A DNA stretch of 64,000 nt from contig OU452201.1 in assembly GCA_911728435.2 (NCBI GenBank), positions 23,064,001 through 23,128,000 of the forward strand, read 5' to 3'. A model generated the notes under the pieces. It saw nothing but the letters and a program-made list of their open reading frames with translations, made no database searches and had not been told where the DNA came from. The stretch comes from Apoderus coryli. Taxonomy: Eukaryota > Arthropoda > Insecta > Coleoptera > Attelabidae. The position numbers and the translations under genes were made by a program. Below, piece after piece: positions 43,795-56,802 of this stretch (positions are counted from its first letter, which is position 1; every line of letters begins with the position of its first letter).

Positions 43795-45075
43795 TCGATG
43801 TCGATATTGCTATATAAAATTATTAAGTCCATTGGCGTTAGGGAGTCAACTTAATAAAATTAAAAAAAAAATGTACGCCACTGGCTGTAATTTAATTTCG
43901 ATATTGTCTTGAAATAACGCCTAAAACTACAACTGTTTTATCTCTTGTATTTTTTTCATATTATGGTGCTTCGTTTACGAGATAATAATTTAAAAGATTT
44001 TTCAAAATACAAAGAATATCTGCGAATAATTCGACTAAAATCAGTAACGTTGTTGTTATTTGACTGCGCCAATTATTTTGAATCTGTCAAACTTGTTGAA
44101 GTCCCTTAACATGAATCACTTTTCAAATGCCGAGATGGCCGACATGCACTTCATTTTCATTAAAAGACGGTGCCAGGAGGTACTGGAGACCGACGAGTAA
44201 ACTCTGACGAAGGAATGCCCAGGATTAAGACACCAATTAACATTGTTTCTCTCAGGTCGGGTCTACTAACTAAATGTATGTTACAGAGTGTTCCAGGCAC
44301 CACCAACAGAGGACAACAGCAACAGACGACAATCAAACGGGGACATGGAAAAGGGACGTTTCCCGAGCCATACTACAAAGATATGAAGAGTTTTAGTTTG
44401 GGTTAGAGTCCCACACAAAAAAAAAACTGCACCTCATTAATGGACTCGCTGATGGCAAAGCATTTGATGCTAGGTGGTTGTACACTGAAAGATTTCCTCA
44501 GCGTATGGCTCCTGAGAGAAAAATTTTCTAAAGCATTCATCGACGCCTTCATGAAACAGGCACATTTAAACGAAGTTGGGGAACAGGAAGGCCAAAAACA
44601 ACAAGAACGGTAGAGCTGGAAGATGATGTGCTGAACATGGTTGAAGAAAATCCAGGTACTTCTACTCGAAAAGTTACTTATTCCTGCTGATTTTCTTCCA
44701 CGTGTGGCATTCTGTCAATGGCTGTTGCACGAATTTGTTGAAATTCCTCAACTACTGATGTTGATTTTGTTTACTGATGGATCGAGTTTTTCAAGAAGTG
44801 CAATAACGGATTTGCAACATCAGTTCTCGTTGAACGTTTGGATTGGAATTGTGGGTCATTGTTTAAGTGGACCGGTATATCTACCAGGAAGACTTACCGG
44901 AGAGGTATATAACGACTTGCTGGAATACACGCTTCTTGGATTTCTGGAAAACGTACCATTGGCAATACGAAATGCAATGTGGTTGCACCAGCGCATTTTA
45001 GTCGGGTTGCTCATGAGTTTTTAACTAAAACATACGAAAATCGCTGAATTGGCCGAGGTGGACCTCAATTATTAT
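43795..45075 (+). pseudogene. Mariner-like transposase relic, same family as 28570-31743
   Basis: A family terminus (ATTATTAAGT, GGCGTTAGGG, ATGTACGCCACTGGCTGTAA; 43795-43925) precedes a broken transposase: AEMADMHFIF at about 44120, RWLYTERFPQRMAPERK, SIHRRLHETGTFKRSW, TGRPKTTRTVELEDD and NPGTSTRK. Then follow FCQWLLHEFVEIPQLL, LFTDGSSFSR (first Asp block altered), FSLNVWIGIVG, LPGRLTGEVYNDLLEYT and AHFSRVAHEF. The second Asp block is lost. About 260 bp of unrelated sequence (44165-44425) interrupts the N-terminus, and the DNA-binding linker is shortened. The copy breaks off near 45075 with no right end. Confidence 0.8.
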
Positions 45076-45375
45076 AGCCTGCCCGATCCCTGGATTAAAA
45101 CCCACTTCGACGAACCGCAAACATTGTCGAAAAAGGTGTCATTGGAAAGTTGTGTGTTGTGTTGGAATGTGGAAATAGTTAAAGTTATAAACAGGAATAC
45201 CTGTGATATTGATTTAAGTAAACCTGGTATGAGTTTTCGTAAAAATGATGAGGAAAATGTAAATATAATGGATATATACGTTAGTGATGGTGAGAATAAT
45301 TACGAAAGTGAACCTGTGCTAGAGACACGGAAGAAGAAAACCCGAAAAGAACAATTAGTTACTCATTTATTATAA
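45049..45375 (+). other. 108-codon ORF of mixed origin
   Basis: The first part continues the transposase remnant in a wrong frame. From about 45110 the frame reads an unrecognised acidic and then basic protein (DIYVSDGENNYESEP, then RKKKTRKEQ) ending at 45375. It may be a fragment of another mobile element fused by insertion. No function can be given. Confidence 0.25.
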
Positions 45376-45639
45376 AAAGAGTGATGTACTGTTGTAATCC
45401 TTTATTATTATACCTTTGTTAGTTCCTGTACATATTTATATATGAACAATGGGGTCAGGGGATTGTTACGACAGCTGTCAGACGGGGGTTGTAAAGAAGG
45501 TGCACTGCGTATTTATGAGTGTTACCAAAAGTGTTATGTTAAACAAAAGTGTTTGAGAGTAAATCACATTACACCTAATTAGCTTGAGGTATTATAGTCA
45601 AATTTAATTATTTATTTTCAATTCAAAAATAAATTGAAA
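45376..45639. other. Gene-free stretch
   Basis: Segment 45455-45500 has higher G+C, without ORF or repeat partner that I can see. Confidence 0.4.
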
Positions 45640-45960
45640 TTATGTAGTTTTCGAAAGCAGACATACTCAAATTTGCTTCAGCGAAATTCAGATTTTCAAT
45701 GAAACATACTTTTAAATTTTTCATTTTATCGGCGTAAACCAAATCATTTATATTTTTTAATAGAACTACATTTTGTTAATAGAAGCAACAGCCTTTATTT
45801 CTTTTATGGTTTTTATTAAACTCTATGTAGGTACAATTTACCCCAATTATTTTCAATTCAAAATTGATTTGAGTTGAAACTGAGTAATTTTTTAACACTG
45901 ATGTATTAAAAAGTTGTTTGAGCTAAATTAATATTTCCAATCAAACAAACATACCTCTAT
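45640..45960. repeat. Satellite-like repeat, right block
   Basis: Diverged copies of the sequence at 43481-43720, including ACATTTTGTTAATAGAAGCA (about 45768). Together they flank the transposase relic, as if the transposon had landed in a short tandem array. Confidence 0.55.
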
Positions 45961-46519
45961 ATTAGTGCTGCCCTAAAACTACACAAAAAATACGAGCATA
46001 ACCCAATCTATTTTGTCGGCCACTAATCCTTCAATCACTTATTTTTAGATATTATGATATATAATACTATCTAGTTTTGAAACACTTAGTGTTCATGTAC
46101 CAAAACAGATTGGGGTAGATGATTGTTTGGTAGATAACCGTTGGAATATTTTGGAACATTAATAATGTACCGTACTCGGTGAATAAAATCTATCCGGTAG
46201 ATACTTGTTTCATTTAATTTTTCCAATCCTCCGAAAATATGAAATGTATTTTGTAAACAATAAAGTCCAATACCTAATAATCAGATTGCCATATAATTGA
46301 ATAAACACGAGTATTTTGTGGTATCCTTGATAAAATAACGTATCAAACGCTAGCAGAGACGGCGTTTTGAATAAATAATTTATTTTTAATTATTTTGGGC
46401 CAAAATATTCCTCATATCGCCATCTGGTTACACAGACTCTTGGATATTTGATAGTAGTTAAAAATTATCTTAGAAAAATGACTTATTTAGATATACAGGG
46501 TGAGTCACGAGGAACTGTA
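45961..46519. other. Gene-free stretch; outer end of the foldback element
   Basis: ATACAGGGTGAGTCACGAGG (46493-46512) is the outer terminus of the left arm of the element that follows and has no partner on the right. Confidence 0.45.
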
Positions 46520-48310
46520 CATACTTCTACCATAAGTAGAGGCACGTTAGGGGATTATCAAATGACCATTAAAAAATGTCACCTTGTTTTGATTATTAAT
46601 ATACAGGGTGAATTATGGATCTTCACCAAAACAATGTTTCCTCATATCTTTTCAATGATTAAGTCGATTTATCTCATTTTTTTATAGAAGTGTGTATTGA
46701 TGTCTGGCAACTAACTGACATATTCAGAATTGAAAAAATCCAGGTCCGTCTTCGAGAAAATTTGTGAGACTGCTTCATATTCAGCACTTCACCCTGTATA
46801 CGATTTTTAAAAAATCTGATATAATTTTTTCAGAGAGCATAAATAGACAGTTAGACCTGGGTATTTCAATTTTTTGTTACACTCACCTCACATTTCAAAT
46901 TAAAGATTCATTTTAGAGCCAAATTGAAAATTGGCAATAATGAAGTATCTTACTGTACAATAATGTTTAGTTATTAAAAAGAAATTTTCAAAATAGACAG
47001 AAACGACACACACTGTGCTCTAGTATGGTAAATACCATAATTTGAATTGATTTACAGGGCTGGATTTAAAAATCTCGCATATCTGGTTCATCCCAATAAT
47101 TCACCATGTATGTAACTTTTTCCACCCGTAAGAGACAGAAAACAGATAAAAAACGTTTGAAATAACCTAGTTTTCTCATTTGTTTGAGGAAAAATCATGT
47201 GCCTAATTATTTTAATCGGAATGAAATGAACAAGCCAGGGAAATGTTTATTCATAAATTAAGAAATAAAATAAAAAACAATAACCAAACAATAAAACAGT
47301 TTTAACAAAGTGGAACAAAGTAAAAAACAATTTAATAAACATGACTATTGTAAAAGATGTTCAAAATGAAATCCATCTGCCTTAATACACTTTTCTTGAC
47401 GAATGTTTAAATGTGTAATGGACTTTCTGATTGTCAGTGGGTCATTTCTAGTAATATTGCAACAGTGCACAATTCTGTTAATGAGCTGTTGTGGTTTATA
47501 ATCGTAATGTTTATTAAATTGTTTTTTACTTTGTTCCACATTGTTAAAACTGTTTTATTGTTTGGTTATTGTTTTTTATTTTATTTCTTAATTTATGAAT
47601 AAACATTTCCCTGGCTTGTTCATTTCATTCCGATTAAAATATTTAGACACATGAGTTTTCCTCAAACAAATAAGAAAACTAGGTTATTACAAAAATTTTT
47701 TGCCTGTTTTCTATGTAATACGGGTGGAAAAAGTTACATGCAGGGTGAATTATTGGGATGAACCAGATATGCCAGATTTTTAAATCCAGTCCTGTAAATC
47801 AATTCAAATTATGGTATTTACCATACTGGAGCACAGTGTATGTCGTTTCTGTCTATTTTGAAGATCTCTTTTTAATAACTAAACATTATTGTACAGTAAG
47901 ATACTTCATTATTGCCAATTTTCAATTTGGCTCTAAAATGAATCTTTAATTGGAAATGTGAAGCGAGTGTAACAAAAAATTCAGATACCCAGGTCTAACT
48001 GTCTATTTATGCTCTCTGAAAAAATCATATCAGATTTTTGAAAAATCATATACAAGGTGAAGTGTTGAATATGACGCAGTCCCACAAATTTTCTCGAAGA
48101 CGGACCTGCATTTTTCAATTCTGAATATGTCAGTTAGTTGCCAGACACCAATACACACTTTTATAAAAAAAATGATTGAAAAGATATGAGGAAACATTGT
48201 TTTGGTGAAGATCCATAATTCACCCTGTATATTAATAATCAAAACAAGGAGACATTTTTTAATTGTCATTTGATAATCCCTAACGTGCCTCTCCTTATGT
48301 ATGTACTTAT
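46520..48310. mobile_element. 1.8-kb foldback element with arms over 800 bp
   Basis: Left arm 46520-47343 and right arm 47507-48310 are inverted copies with scattered mismatches and small indels. The loop (47344-47506) holds only the last codons of a transposase. Several ACAGGGTGAA-type phrases occur inside each arm. This is a deletion derivative of a DNA transposon with very long inverted repeats. The right terminus runs into a (TATG)n microsatellite. Confidence 0.9.
47345..47506 (-). pseudogene. Transposase C-terminus in the foldback loop
   Basis: The minus-strand frame reads HYDYKPQQLINRIVHCCNI, TIRKSITHLNIRQEKCI and GFHFEHLLQ, then stops at 47345-47347. The ending CI--GFHFEHLL is typical of mariner-like transposases. 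The catalytic domain is absent. Confidence 0.65.
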
Positions 48311-48332
48311 GTATGTATGTATGTATGTATTA
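48297..48332. repeat. (TATG)n microsatellite
   Basis: About eight units of TATG, one imperfect, directly at the right end of the foldback element. Confidence 0.85.
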
Positions 48333-50178
48333 ATACATAAGATTATAGGGTGGTCGCAAATTGTAATGCTAAAATAAGCAAAAGTACCTACCTAAGTTAT
48401 TTTTCTCAAATCGAAAATCCTGCTTATTGTCAGATATTCTGAAAGACAATTAAATTACCTTTTAAATGATGTGCCATGTTCCTATCCCTAAATGGTAAGG
48501 TTTCCGAAGGAAAAGAAAGTTTCTAGAAACATTTTAATAAAAATATACCGATATAATCCATTAAAATATATTCTAGTTTAATGTATCGTTGTAAACTAGC
48601 AGATTTTAGATATGAAATAATATCTCCGCTATTGTTCTATCCCAACTCACTGCATTGCTCAAAATGTATCATAACGGAAAAGTCAAGCTTCTAGACATCA
48701 TCAAGCGAAAGCCAACTGCTATTATCTTTAGGAGCTTTTTTATCGGCATCAAGTCAATAAATAATAAGTAATGTTTTCTTCTCACGTAACTAATCTATGA
48801 AAACGGGAAGTTTGATATTTGTTAGACGATGTTGGTTCTTTAACAAGGGATATTAGAAAAGCAATCGCGACAGGATAAAAGGCAAAGCTGGTACAGATAA
48901 AAATTTATGAGACGAAAATGTTTGGAAAATATGATATTTCGGAAAAATGATTTAGAACATTGCTTAGCTATTATTATATCGTTTATTAATACGTTTTTTA
49001 CATCATTATGATATTTGAGATTTTTATGCATTAAAAAATATTTTAAAATTTTTACCTTGTATATTCTTTATTTTAAATTCAAGTCAAATTAATGTTTTTA
49101 ATAACTGGAATATTAAAAAAAAACTAAAATTTAAAATTCTATGTTACAATGTAATGTAATAGCATTAAAACTAATAAATATAATCGAAATGGTTTGTGAC
49201 CTGCAAAACACAAATTACAGTTGGTTCGGAATCCTCGGAGATGATGATAATTCTACTGTTTCGACTTCGATTCGTCTCTTCAGTTGAGGATTACCGCAAG
49301 ACAGCGTTTTGTATCCATAATAAATATTTATAATGCTTTGGCTAAATGAAAATTACAAATTTTGTATCATTTATATGAAATATGGGATCTACTGTAAACA
49401 AATAACTAAAAATGTGTTAATTTTATATTACAAATAACTAACTCGAATTTAATCGCGCATGTAACAATTGCGACAAACGAATTTAATATCCTCTAATTAA
49501 TTAAATTTTCAATGTTGTTACCCTATAAATTATTGTTTTACCAAATTTCGCTGTTGTCCAAATATTTAATTTTCATGTTGTCTGTCGCATCCTAGCCGTA
49601 TGGCATGCATTACATTGTTTTTCACAACCGCATTTAATATATGAACAATTGTGAAAGTATGAAATGGACTGCTTTTTGATTAATGAAAATGTTGCGATAT
49701 TGTGGCATCATGCAGATTGTATATTATTTATACATACATTAAAAAAGAACTGTATTCATTATGTTTATAATACCCATTAGATAGTTCCATATTGGTGCAT
49801 TTATAGACATATATATTTCATTAACTTCTTTTTTATTATTATTTTTAGCACTGGCTTACGAGAACTGGCCGCTACATCAAATGACTCGGTATTATATAAT
49901 AATTATTAGAATTGCAAACGTTGTTCTAAATTTACTTAAATATAGCACTCTAGTCCTTGTGGTTTTCATCATAGAGTCATTGGGTGGCATGCGACATACG
50001 CCGACCTCACGTCTACAGAAGATCCCTGCTTGACATGATATGACAGCAAGGAGGATGCAGAAGGAAGTCATACTGCGTCTGCTTAGGGTACATGACTCTG
50101 GGGTCCTTACTCACTAACCATAACGCGTATGGAGTGGATGAGAACTAAACGATCGGGGGCCGTCTGTTTCTGTACGCA
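48333..50178. other. Gene-free stretch with one exon-like sliver
   Basis: TTATTTTTAG precedes a 38-bp GC-richer segment (49850-49892) that ends CG before GTATTA and could be a micro-exon. At 49960-50178 the base composition rises, probably the 3' untranslated part of the LINE to the right. Confidence 0.3.
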
Positions 50179-52240
50179 TCAGACACACTTCAGTTCTTTC
50201 TCAAACTGCGGGGTACAGACGAAGGAAGAATCAACATCACTGAAGCTAGTCCGCTTATTCAAAAAATATCGATAAGGGTAAAGAAGACGCAAAGACAAAT
50301 AAGCCCTCTGGATATTCCTTGAAATATGAGCGCGAAATCGCAATATGTTTTCAATAACCAATCTCAGACTTCTCACGGAATCAACATCAGAGGCACATTA
50401 TGAATCCCGACAGAAACATTTGCCCTCAGAAAGCCCATCTCATTTTTCTGCCAAATAAGACAGAGCAGCAGATACGTCAGAAAGAAGACTCAAATGTGCA
50501 CTGATATCTCGACTAACCTGTATGCAGTAAGCAGTCCTAAATTAATATAGTAACTGAGTGTCATCAGCGTACATATAAGTATTTTGAAAGTTGGTTGACA
50601 TGGGCAACTGACTGGTGTATAATATTGACCCCTGTAGTACACTGGAACTCAAATTTCCAAACGCTGAAACACGATTAGCCAGTCTGACACACTGAGACCT
50701 GTGCCAAAGATATGATGACATCAATAGCAACGATCCAACACTCGCCCCTTAAAACCCCAATATCCTGAGCAGAATATTCTGGTCAATGGTATCAAAGGCC
50801 TTACTTATGTTCAGGAGTATGAGAGCCGTATTTCCGCAATCATCGGCATCCCTGACAATGTTATCAACAACATGCAACAGCGCAGTAGAACAACTGTTCC
50901 GGAACGGAAGGCAGACTGTGTGAAAGGCAACTATGTATCTAAGTGCCCAATAGCATCTCCATGAGTGTATCCATAAGTTTTGAAAGTCCAGGAAGAACGC
51001 TTATGTGACTTTAGGTATAGTAAACACAACGGCGTTTTTCCATATATCTGGACAGATACCATCAAGCAATACGGTACTAATAATGATAGCTAAATATTTA
51101 ACTAAATAAGGAGAGCCTAATCTGATTATACTCAAACCAATCGCATCAAATCCAGGTGGCATATTTTTTAATTTTCCAATAACGCTATATATTTATACGT
51201 CCTTGTGATTCAAGCAAAAAAGTAAATTCAGAGTTACATATCCTATTGGTTCTATATTATTGACCAACATTCTGAGAATTAGAATTGGTTCTAGGTAGGC
51301 TATCAACAAAAAATTTATTTATATTTTTTGTTTTTTTTTAGGATATCTGGAATGATTCTGTTATTCTTTGACATAACGTTCAGGTTTCTTAATTCTTTCC
51401 AAAATGCATTTGGGTTAGAATTTTGCCCTAAGCTTTGAAAATACGCCACTTTGTCGTTCGTAATAGTCCCAGTGGTTTTCGCATTCTTATGGGGAACATG
51501 TTAACATTATTAAGTTTATTCAGAAGTCTAACCTTCCCATTAACGTCGTCAATATAGAAAATATTATCGAGAGGCAAGGACAACCAGTCAGCTTGAAAAT
51601 TCTGCTCATCAAAAAACTTAAAATCACGATACGTGTACAAGAAAGGTTCCATTTTTGAATTCTGACAGCGTATTCTTTTTACAGTACGTAAACTTTTTAC
51701 ACTAGATGACCCAATCAAAGAAAGGCTATCTTTGTTCGCAAATACGTGTCGGCTTATTAATCATTTGCGTTATATTCAAATTGTCAATGATATTATTAAG
51801 GTATTTCGACGCAAAGGACTCGACGTCAAGCAGGTCAATCTTTATATCGCCAAGGCAAAAAAACGTGTCCTGATCCTGCATAATTGCTGCCATACGCTCC
51901 TACAAATTATCGATAAAGTGTTTGTGATAGGTATTGGCCGGACGATACACAACGCCAACAGCAAAATTATGCACACCAAAAGAGAGAGGCACCAACAGCT
52001 TATCTGTAGTAACGGGAACTCCAAAACATGATATCTGAAATTCTGTCGTAGGTACATATATTCCCAGTCCACCACCCCTAGACTGCCTGTCCAGGAAATA
52101 TATATTTATCCAGGTCTCGAAGATACATAATAAATCATAGCTTTCCGATAATAATTGTTTTTTTTTATTTTACTCAGTTTAGGTAATAATGATCTGACAT
52201 TGATATGCACTATCATCAGGCTTCGCAGCATTTGACAATA
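50179..52240 (-). pseudogene. CR1/Jockey-type LINE ORF2 relic
   Basis: On the minus strand an endonuclease start (HINVRSLLPKLSK, 52180-52220) is followed by RGGGLGIYVP, VGVVYRPAN and FFCLGDIKIDLLDVES. Reverse transcriptase motifs then appear: GSPYLVKYL, ISKAFDTIDQNILLRIL (motif A), VLQGSIL (motif B region) and YMYADDTQLLY (motif C). The post-RT part RFRAHISRNIQRAYLSLRLL ends near 50179. Stops and frameshifts are spread throughout. The domain order is complete, so it derives from a nearly full ORF2. The YADDTQL style suggests CR1 or a relative. Confidence 0.88.
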
Positions 52241-53379
52241 CAGCCAAACACTCAAAATCAAATCTCATTTAAACAAAGTAAAAACAATACAAAAAAGTAC
52301 AAAAAAACAACTTAAAAAATTAAAGACACAAATGATACAATTAATTAAGGTCTAGTGTTAAGACGAGTTGTCCGCTTCGATGGACTTGGATCGTCGCTTC
52401 CCTGTTGTCTGCTTCTTTTGTCCGAAATCTTGCCTTTCGTGCCTGTCGAGTTCACTCTCTGTCTCTCAACGTTCCGATCAATATCCGTTCTGCAAAGACG
52501 GCACTACAGTGGTACAAGATTGCATATCGTCATTCCGGAAAAAAATTTATAAGAAAGATTCCTCGTAGAAATATCAAGCACATTGGTAAAGTCTAGAGCC
52601 TATATAAGAATGATGTTGTTACCTTATTGGTTCCCTGTCCGGGAAAGTAATAAAGTTGTCCTATTGTACCTACACAGATTTGATTCTATGTATAGGCTAT
52701 CTCTTGGAAATTGCATCCCTTTGTTAAATATTATATTCGGATTTTTTTTTGTATTACCTCGAGTTGTTTTAATATTGTGGATCCTACTCCGCCCCAACCT
52801 ATTAAGTCATAGCGCAGAATAGACTGCTAGAGAGTGATTGATTGGATTTACCGGAGTAAAAACTTAAATTTTCAAAACAATCCTATTCTTAGTTTCTAAA
52901 TAAGTCAAAGGTACCATCAACCGTGAAACACCCTCTATACATCCATATATTGTTTTACTATGGTTGTATGATTCTCATTGTCAACGAGATAGTTAGATTA
53001 GAATAGATATATTATGTAATTTGCTTCTATTCCTAATTTGCGGTCACAATTCCTGGCTATACCCTACAACATAATAACTTTAAATTTCAGTACAGAAATT
53101 AAATTTTCAATGTTTGCATGATATGTCATCTATAACGAGTTATAGCTTCAGGGCATATTAACAAACCACAGCGGCGCGGCGACTCTATTAGGATAATTTG
53201 ATCAAAATTCATAATAAATTATTCAATCGTTATAATAATTTATTTACTAATTTATGTATATTTATATAATCAATTTGACGAAGTTGGTATAGAATTCAAA
53301 TTATGAAATAATTTTGAGAATCTGTAATATTTATTTGTTTATTATTTTGCTTATACTTATTATAGAGTAATTTTTTCAA
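52241..53379. other. Gene-free stretch; GC-richer patch
   Basis: 52340-52560 is GC-richer and open in three plus-strand frames at once, which argues against any one being a gene. It may be the 5' leader of the LINE to its left. The rest is AT-rich. Confidence 0.4.
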
Positions 53380-53690
53380 AACCGGAAATTTTGGAAGCTT
53401 TAAAAAGATTAAAACTAGATGAAAATGGTCCAAAATCGGTTGTCGTTCCCGAAAACATTGAATCTGTGCAAGAACTTATCACTCAAAATGGTCATGTTGA
53501 AAATTGAAGAATTAGAGGAGGGGGTTTCTGCTCGTTAGATTCCAAACAATTTGACGAAAGCTCAAAGGAATACGTGTATTAATTGGTGCAAACTAAAAAA
53601 AAAGCTCGAAATGGTCGCCTGTATTTTCAGAAAAACTGGCCATGTGGCAATTGTAGCTTTAGAGGAACGTAGAACCACAGTATACTTATG
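53380..53690 (+). pseudogene. Coding-like relic, unidentified
   Basis: Two short runs look protein-like: KPEILEALKRLKLDENG to VVVPENIESVQELI, ending at a stop (53506), and after frame changes NWCKLKKKLEMV and RKTGHVAIVALEER. They could be the N-terminus of a transposase, but no family signature is firm. Confidence 0.25.
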
Positions 53691-56600
53691 TTTCTTATTC
53701 TAAGGTAGAACGGTCAATTATTCTAATTGGTCCATCAATTTGTTTGCTAGAAGTATCGGATCATTCTTGATTATGAAGTTATTTGATCCGACCTAAAGAT
53801 TTTTTTTTTGCGAACTAATATAAATTGAGGGAAGGACAATTATTTACGTTGGCAGGCGAACTTGTAGATCAATTCAGAAATTATGTTTTGGAGGTTTTGC
53901 AGATTGGAAAAATGATATGAGAAATAGATCAAATGCATGAAAAAGTGTACTAATTAATCAACTCAAATCTGTTATATGGCTTTTCAAATCTTTGTTAACA
54001 TAACAGGTATCACCTGCAATTCATTTTACTGTGGCGCAAAAAATGTTTTTTCTGATGTAAGTATGCAGTCTTATTTGATGTAACTTCATAATATCACCCT
54101 GAAGTTCTTTCTATTCGATGATATGATGTGGTTGGGCCACATACTGATGTGTTGTTGCACGCTCATACGCGAGAGAAATCAAAATCCGAAATTTTTTAGA
54201 ACGTTTCCAAGTCGACTTTATTTATTTGGTTTGACTGCAATGTAAAGTTTCTACATTGTTCTATTTGACGTGAACAAAAATCGAAATCGAAAAATCTTTA
54301 AACTTTTTAGATGAAAGTCATACAAATTATAGAATCTTGTTTTCGCAACTACTTTACCTACACATCCTGAACTTTAACATTGAACTCCTGGTTTGTCTAG
54401 CTACAAGCAATCGTTTGCTTAAACCCGATTTCGAGTAAGAGATTTGGTTTTGCTGCGTTCTACTCTCTCATAGAGAACTAAAAAGTCTGTGTTCTGGAGA
54501 ATATACAGAATAAGTAAGATAAATACCTACTATTTTCATGCAAGTCATCTATGAATCTCTAAAGGTCATTTATTTATTTATGTTACGGGATTCTGAGGGC
54601 TTCGTAGCAGATGAATGGAGTAACTCATAATGAATAAAAAACTATTTTCTATTAATTTTATTTTAACTAATTATTAATTATTTTCGGTTTAACTCTAAAT
54701 AAATTTAATCCCTTTTATTAAGGAAATCATTTATTTATATTTTACTGATTTTGCTATTGTAGATTATGCCTAAAAGTTGACTTTTTTAAATTGAAACTTA
54801 TAGAATAACACGTAAAAATTGAAATTCGCAAAGAATTAATCTTTTGCTAGTATCCCACTATACTTATAATACATTTGCTGTCCAATCACTTGTTGATTTC
54901 AGTAATTAGTGACATTTGCTATTATCAGGTTGCCAATTCAGGGTAAATTTATTAGAACATCGTCATATTATAAAATATTTAAAGTTGTCACCCTTGAGTG
55001 AATTGATTTACAACTATACCACTGCTAAAATTGATTTTGGTTGCAAAGCGCCTATGTCACCTAGATGGACCTGAGACATTATACCTTCCAGCAATGTAAT
55101 CATTCATTAATTAAGCGGACATAGGGATTTGGCTGCGGGGTAGCTGCTGTCGTTATATATCTACAATATAGCGTAGATATAGTCAGTTATATACATCAAT
55201 TTGGTTCAACCCATAATTAAATCAACGTTGCAAGTTGGCGTTATAACCTTGAGGCCATGCCAAAGATTACTATCCATTCTGAATAAGTAAAGCATTAATT
55301 CTCTTTTTTTTTTATTTGAAGAAATCGTCAATAATAAGTATTATTGTAGACTAGTATGATAACAAGTATTGATGAAAAAATAATAGGCGAAACTGTTTCA
55401 TTGTCATCAATTATGTATTATTAATTGTATCATGTAGCGATTACTTTGACAGTAAAGATAAATACTAAATGCGACTAGGATTAATACATTTTTTTATCTA
55501 TTTTGAAAACTGTTTGGTATTTCATTTATATGACAAAATTTACTTGTGCAACTAACATGAAATGACATATATTTCCTACGAGTATGATCATGAAACGATC
55601 ACTGTTTAAATATACATGCTTCAATGGTGTGCTTTTGAATTAATTAAACATAATAATTTTTAGGAAAGTATTTGTTTTTCGAAACTTACCTATACCCGCC
55701 CTGTTGGCGTAAGCCTAAATACGATGAGTTAAAAGTATTAAATTGACTAGTTCGTGTTAAACTATATTCACTATCACTGTTTTTAATTATATAAATACCT
55801 TTAAAACCTTCGAAATTAGCGAAATAATTTAAACTGTCAATTTGGTTTGTTTGTATTATCGGCGTTGCTATGGTGATTTTTCATAACCGATGCTAATTTA
55901 GTCATTACCACGAAATATGAAGTGCATTTTTATATTTATTTGATATTTGATTTTAATGAAAAACAGCATTACAATGTACTACATTTTCAAATTATGATTG
56001 AACATATTGTCACGAGTACAGATTCCAAAATTATTAATAAATAAATATAAATTATAAATAAATAACAAACCCCAGATATTCGATGGAAAAACACAAAAAT
56101 ATTAATTTCCTGTTTATTCTAGTTTATCTAGATGAGTCACCAGTTTCGATAATCAGGAGCCCTGCCTCTTACCATCCGCTTTCAAGGGTAGTCATACTGG
56201 AAAATGCAACATCAGCTATTCTGACCACCACAACTAAATAAATGCGATGTAGGGGTGGTGGTGGAATATTATTATTATGTTAATAACAATTAGCATAGAG
56301 AAATCAGGAAACCATCTTTGATTCAATCTAACCTCCCTCATTATCATTGGTCACACAGGCAGGATTTAGGCGCAAGATTGTTTAAGAGAGGGATAACCCT
56401 TTTATTATAAATTCTCCTCTCCAGAGAAATAAGTTTAGTTGTGTCCTGATTTTAGACTAATAGTAAGAAAACCTGAAGGCAGTAAAATGTGAACCATAGT
56501 ACAACTTGACCGTATGTGGTCTTATATTTTCATGCAAGTAATATTATTTGTATTCTATTATTATAACTCTATAGTCTCTAATTTAAGTTTCATCATTTTG

Positions 56601-56802
56601 TAAACTCTTCTCAACTTTCTCAACTTTAACTGCTAATAAACTTAGTCTATTTAAACTTGGTATTCGGTGTTTCAATCTTTTAGATAAGGTCCTTATTTTC
56701 AATGCCCTCTTAGTTCACGTTAAACCTAAACGTGACAATATAATAAAAGCAAAGCAGTCGTAGAAAAAAAAATAGTTATCAAATGCAGAAAATATTATTT
56801 AT
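53691..56802. other. Gene-free stretch
   Basis: AT-rich, without long ORFs or repeat pairs that I can support. A short stretch at 56100-56480 is slightly richer in G+C. Confidence 0.45.

Noticed and set aside
52355..52596. Three overlapping plus-strand ORFs of about 65 codons
   Set aside because: All three frames are open over the same GC-richer patch, and none has a recognisable domain. More likely LINE leader or unrelated repeat.
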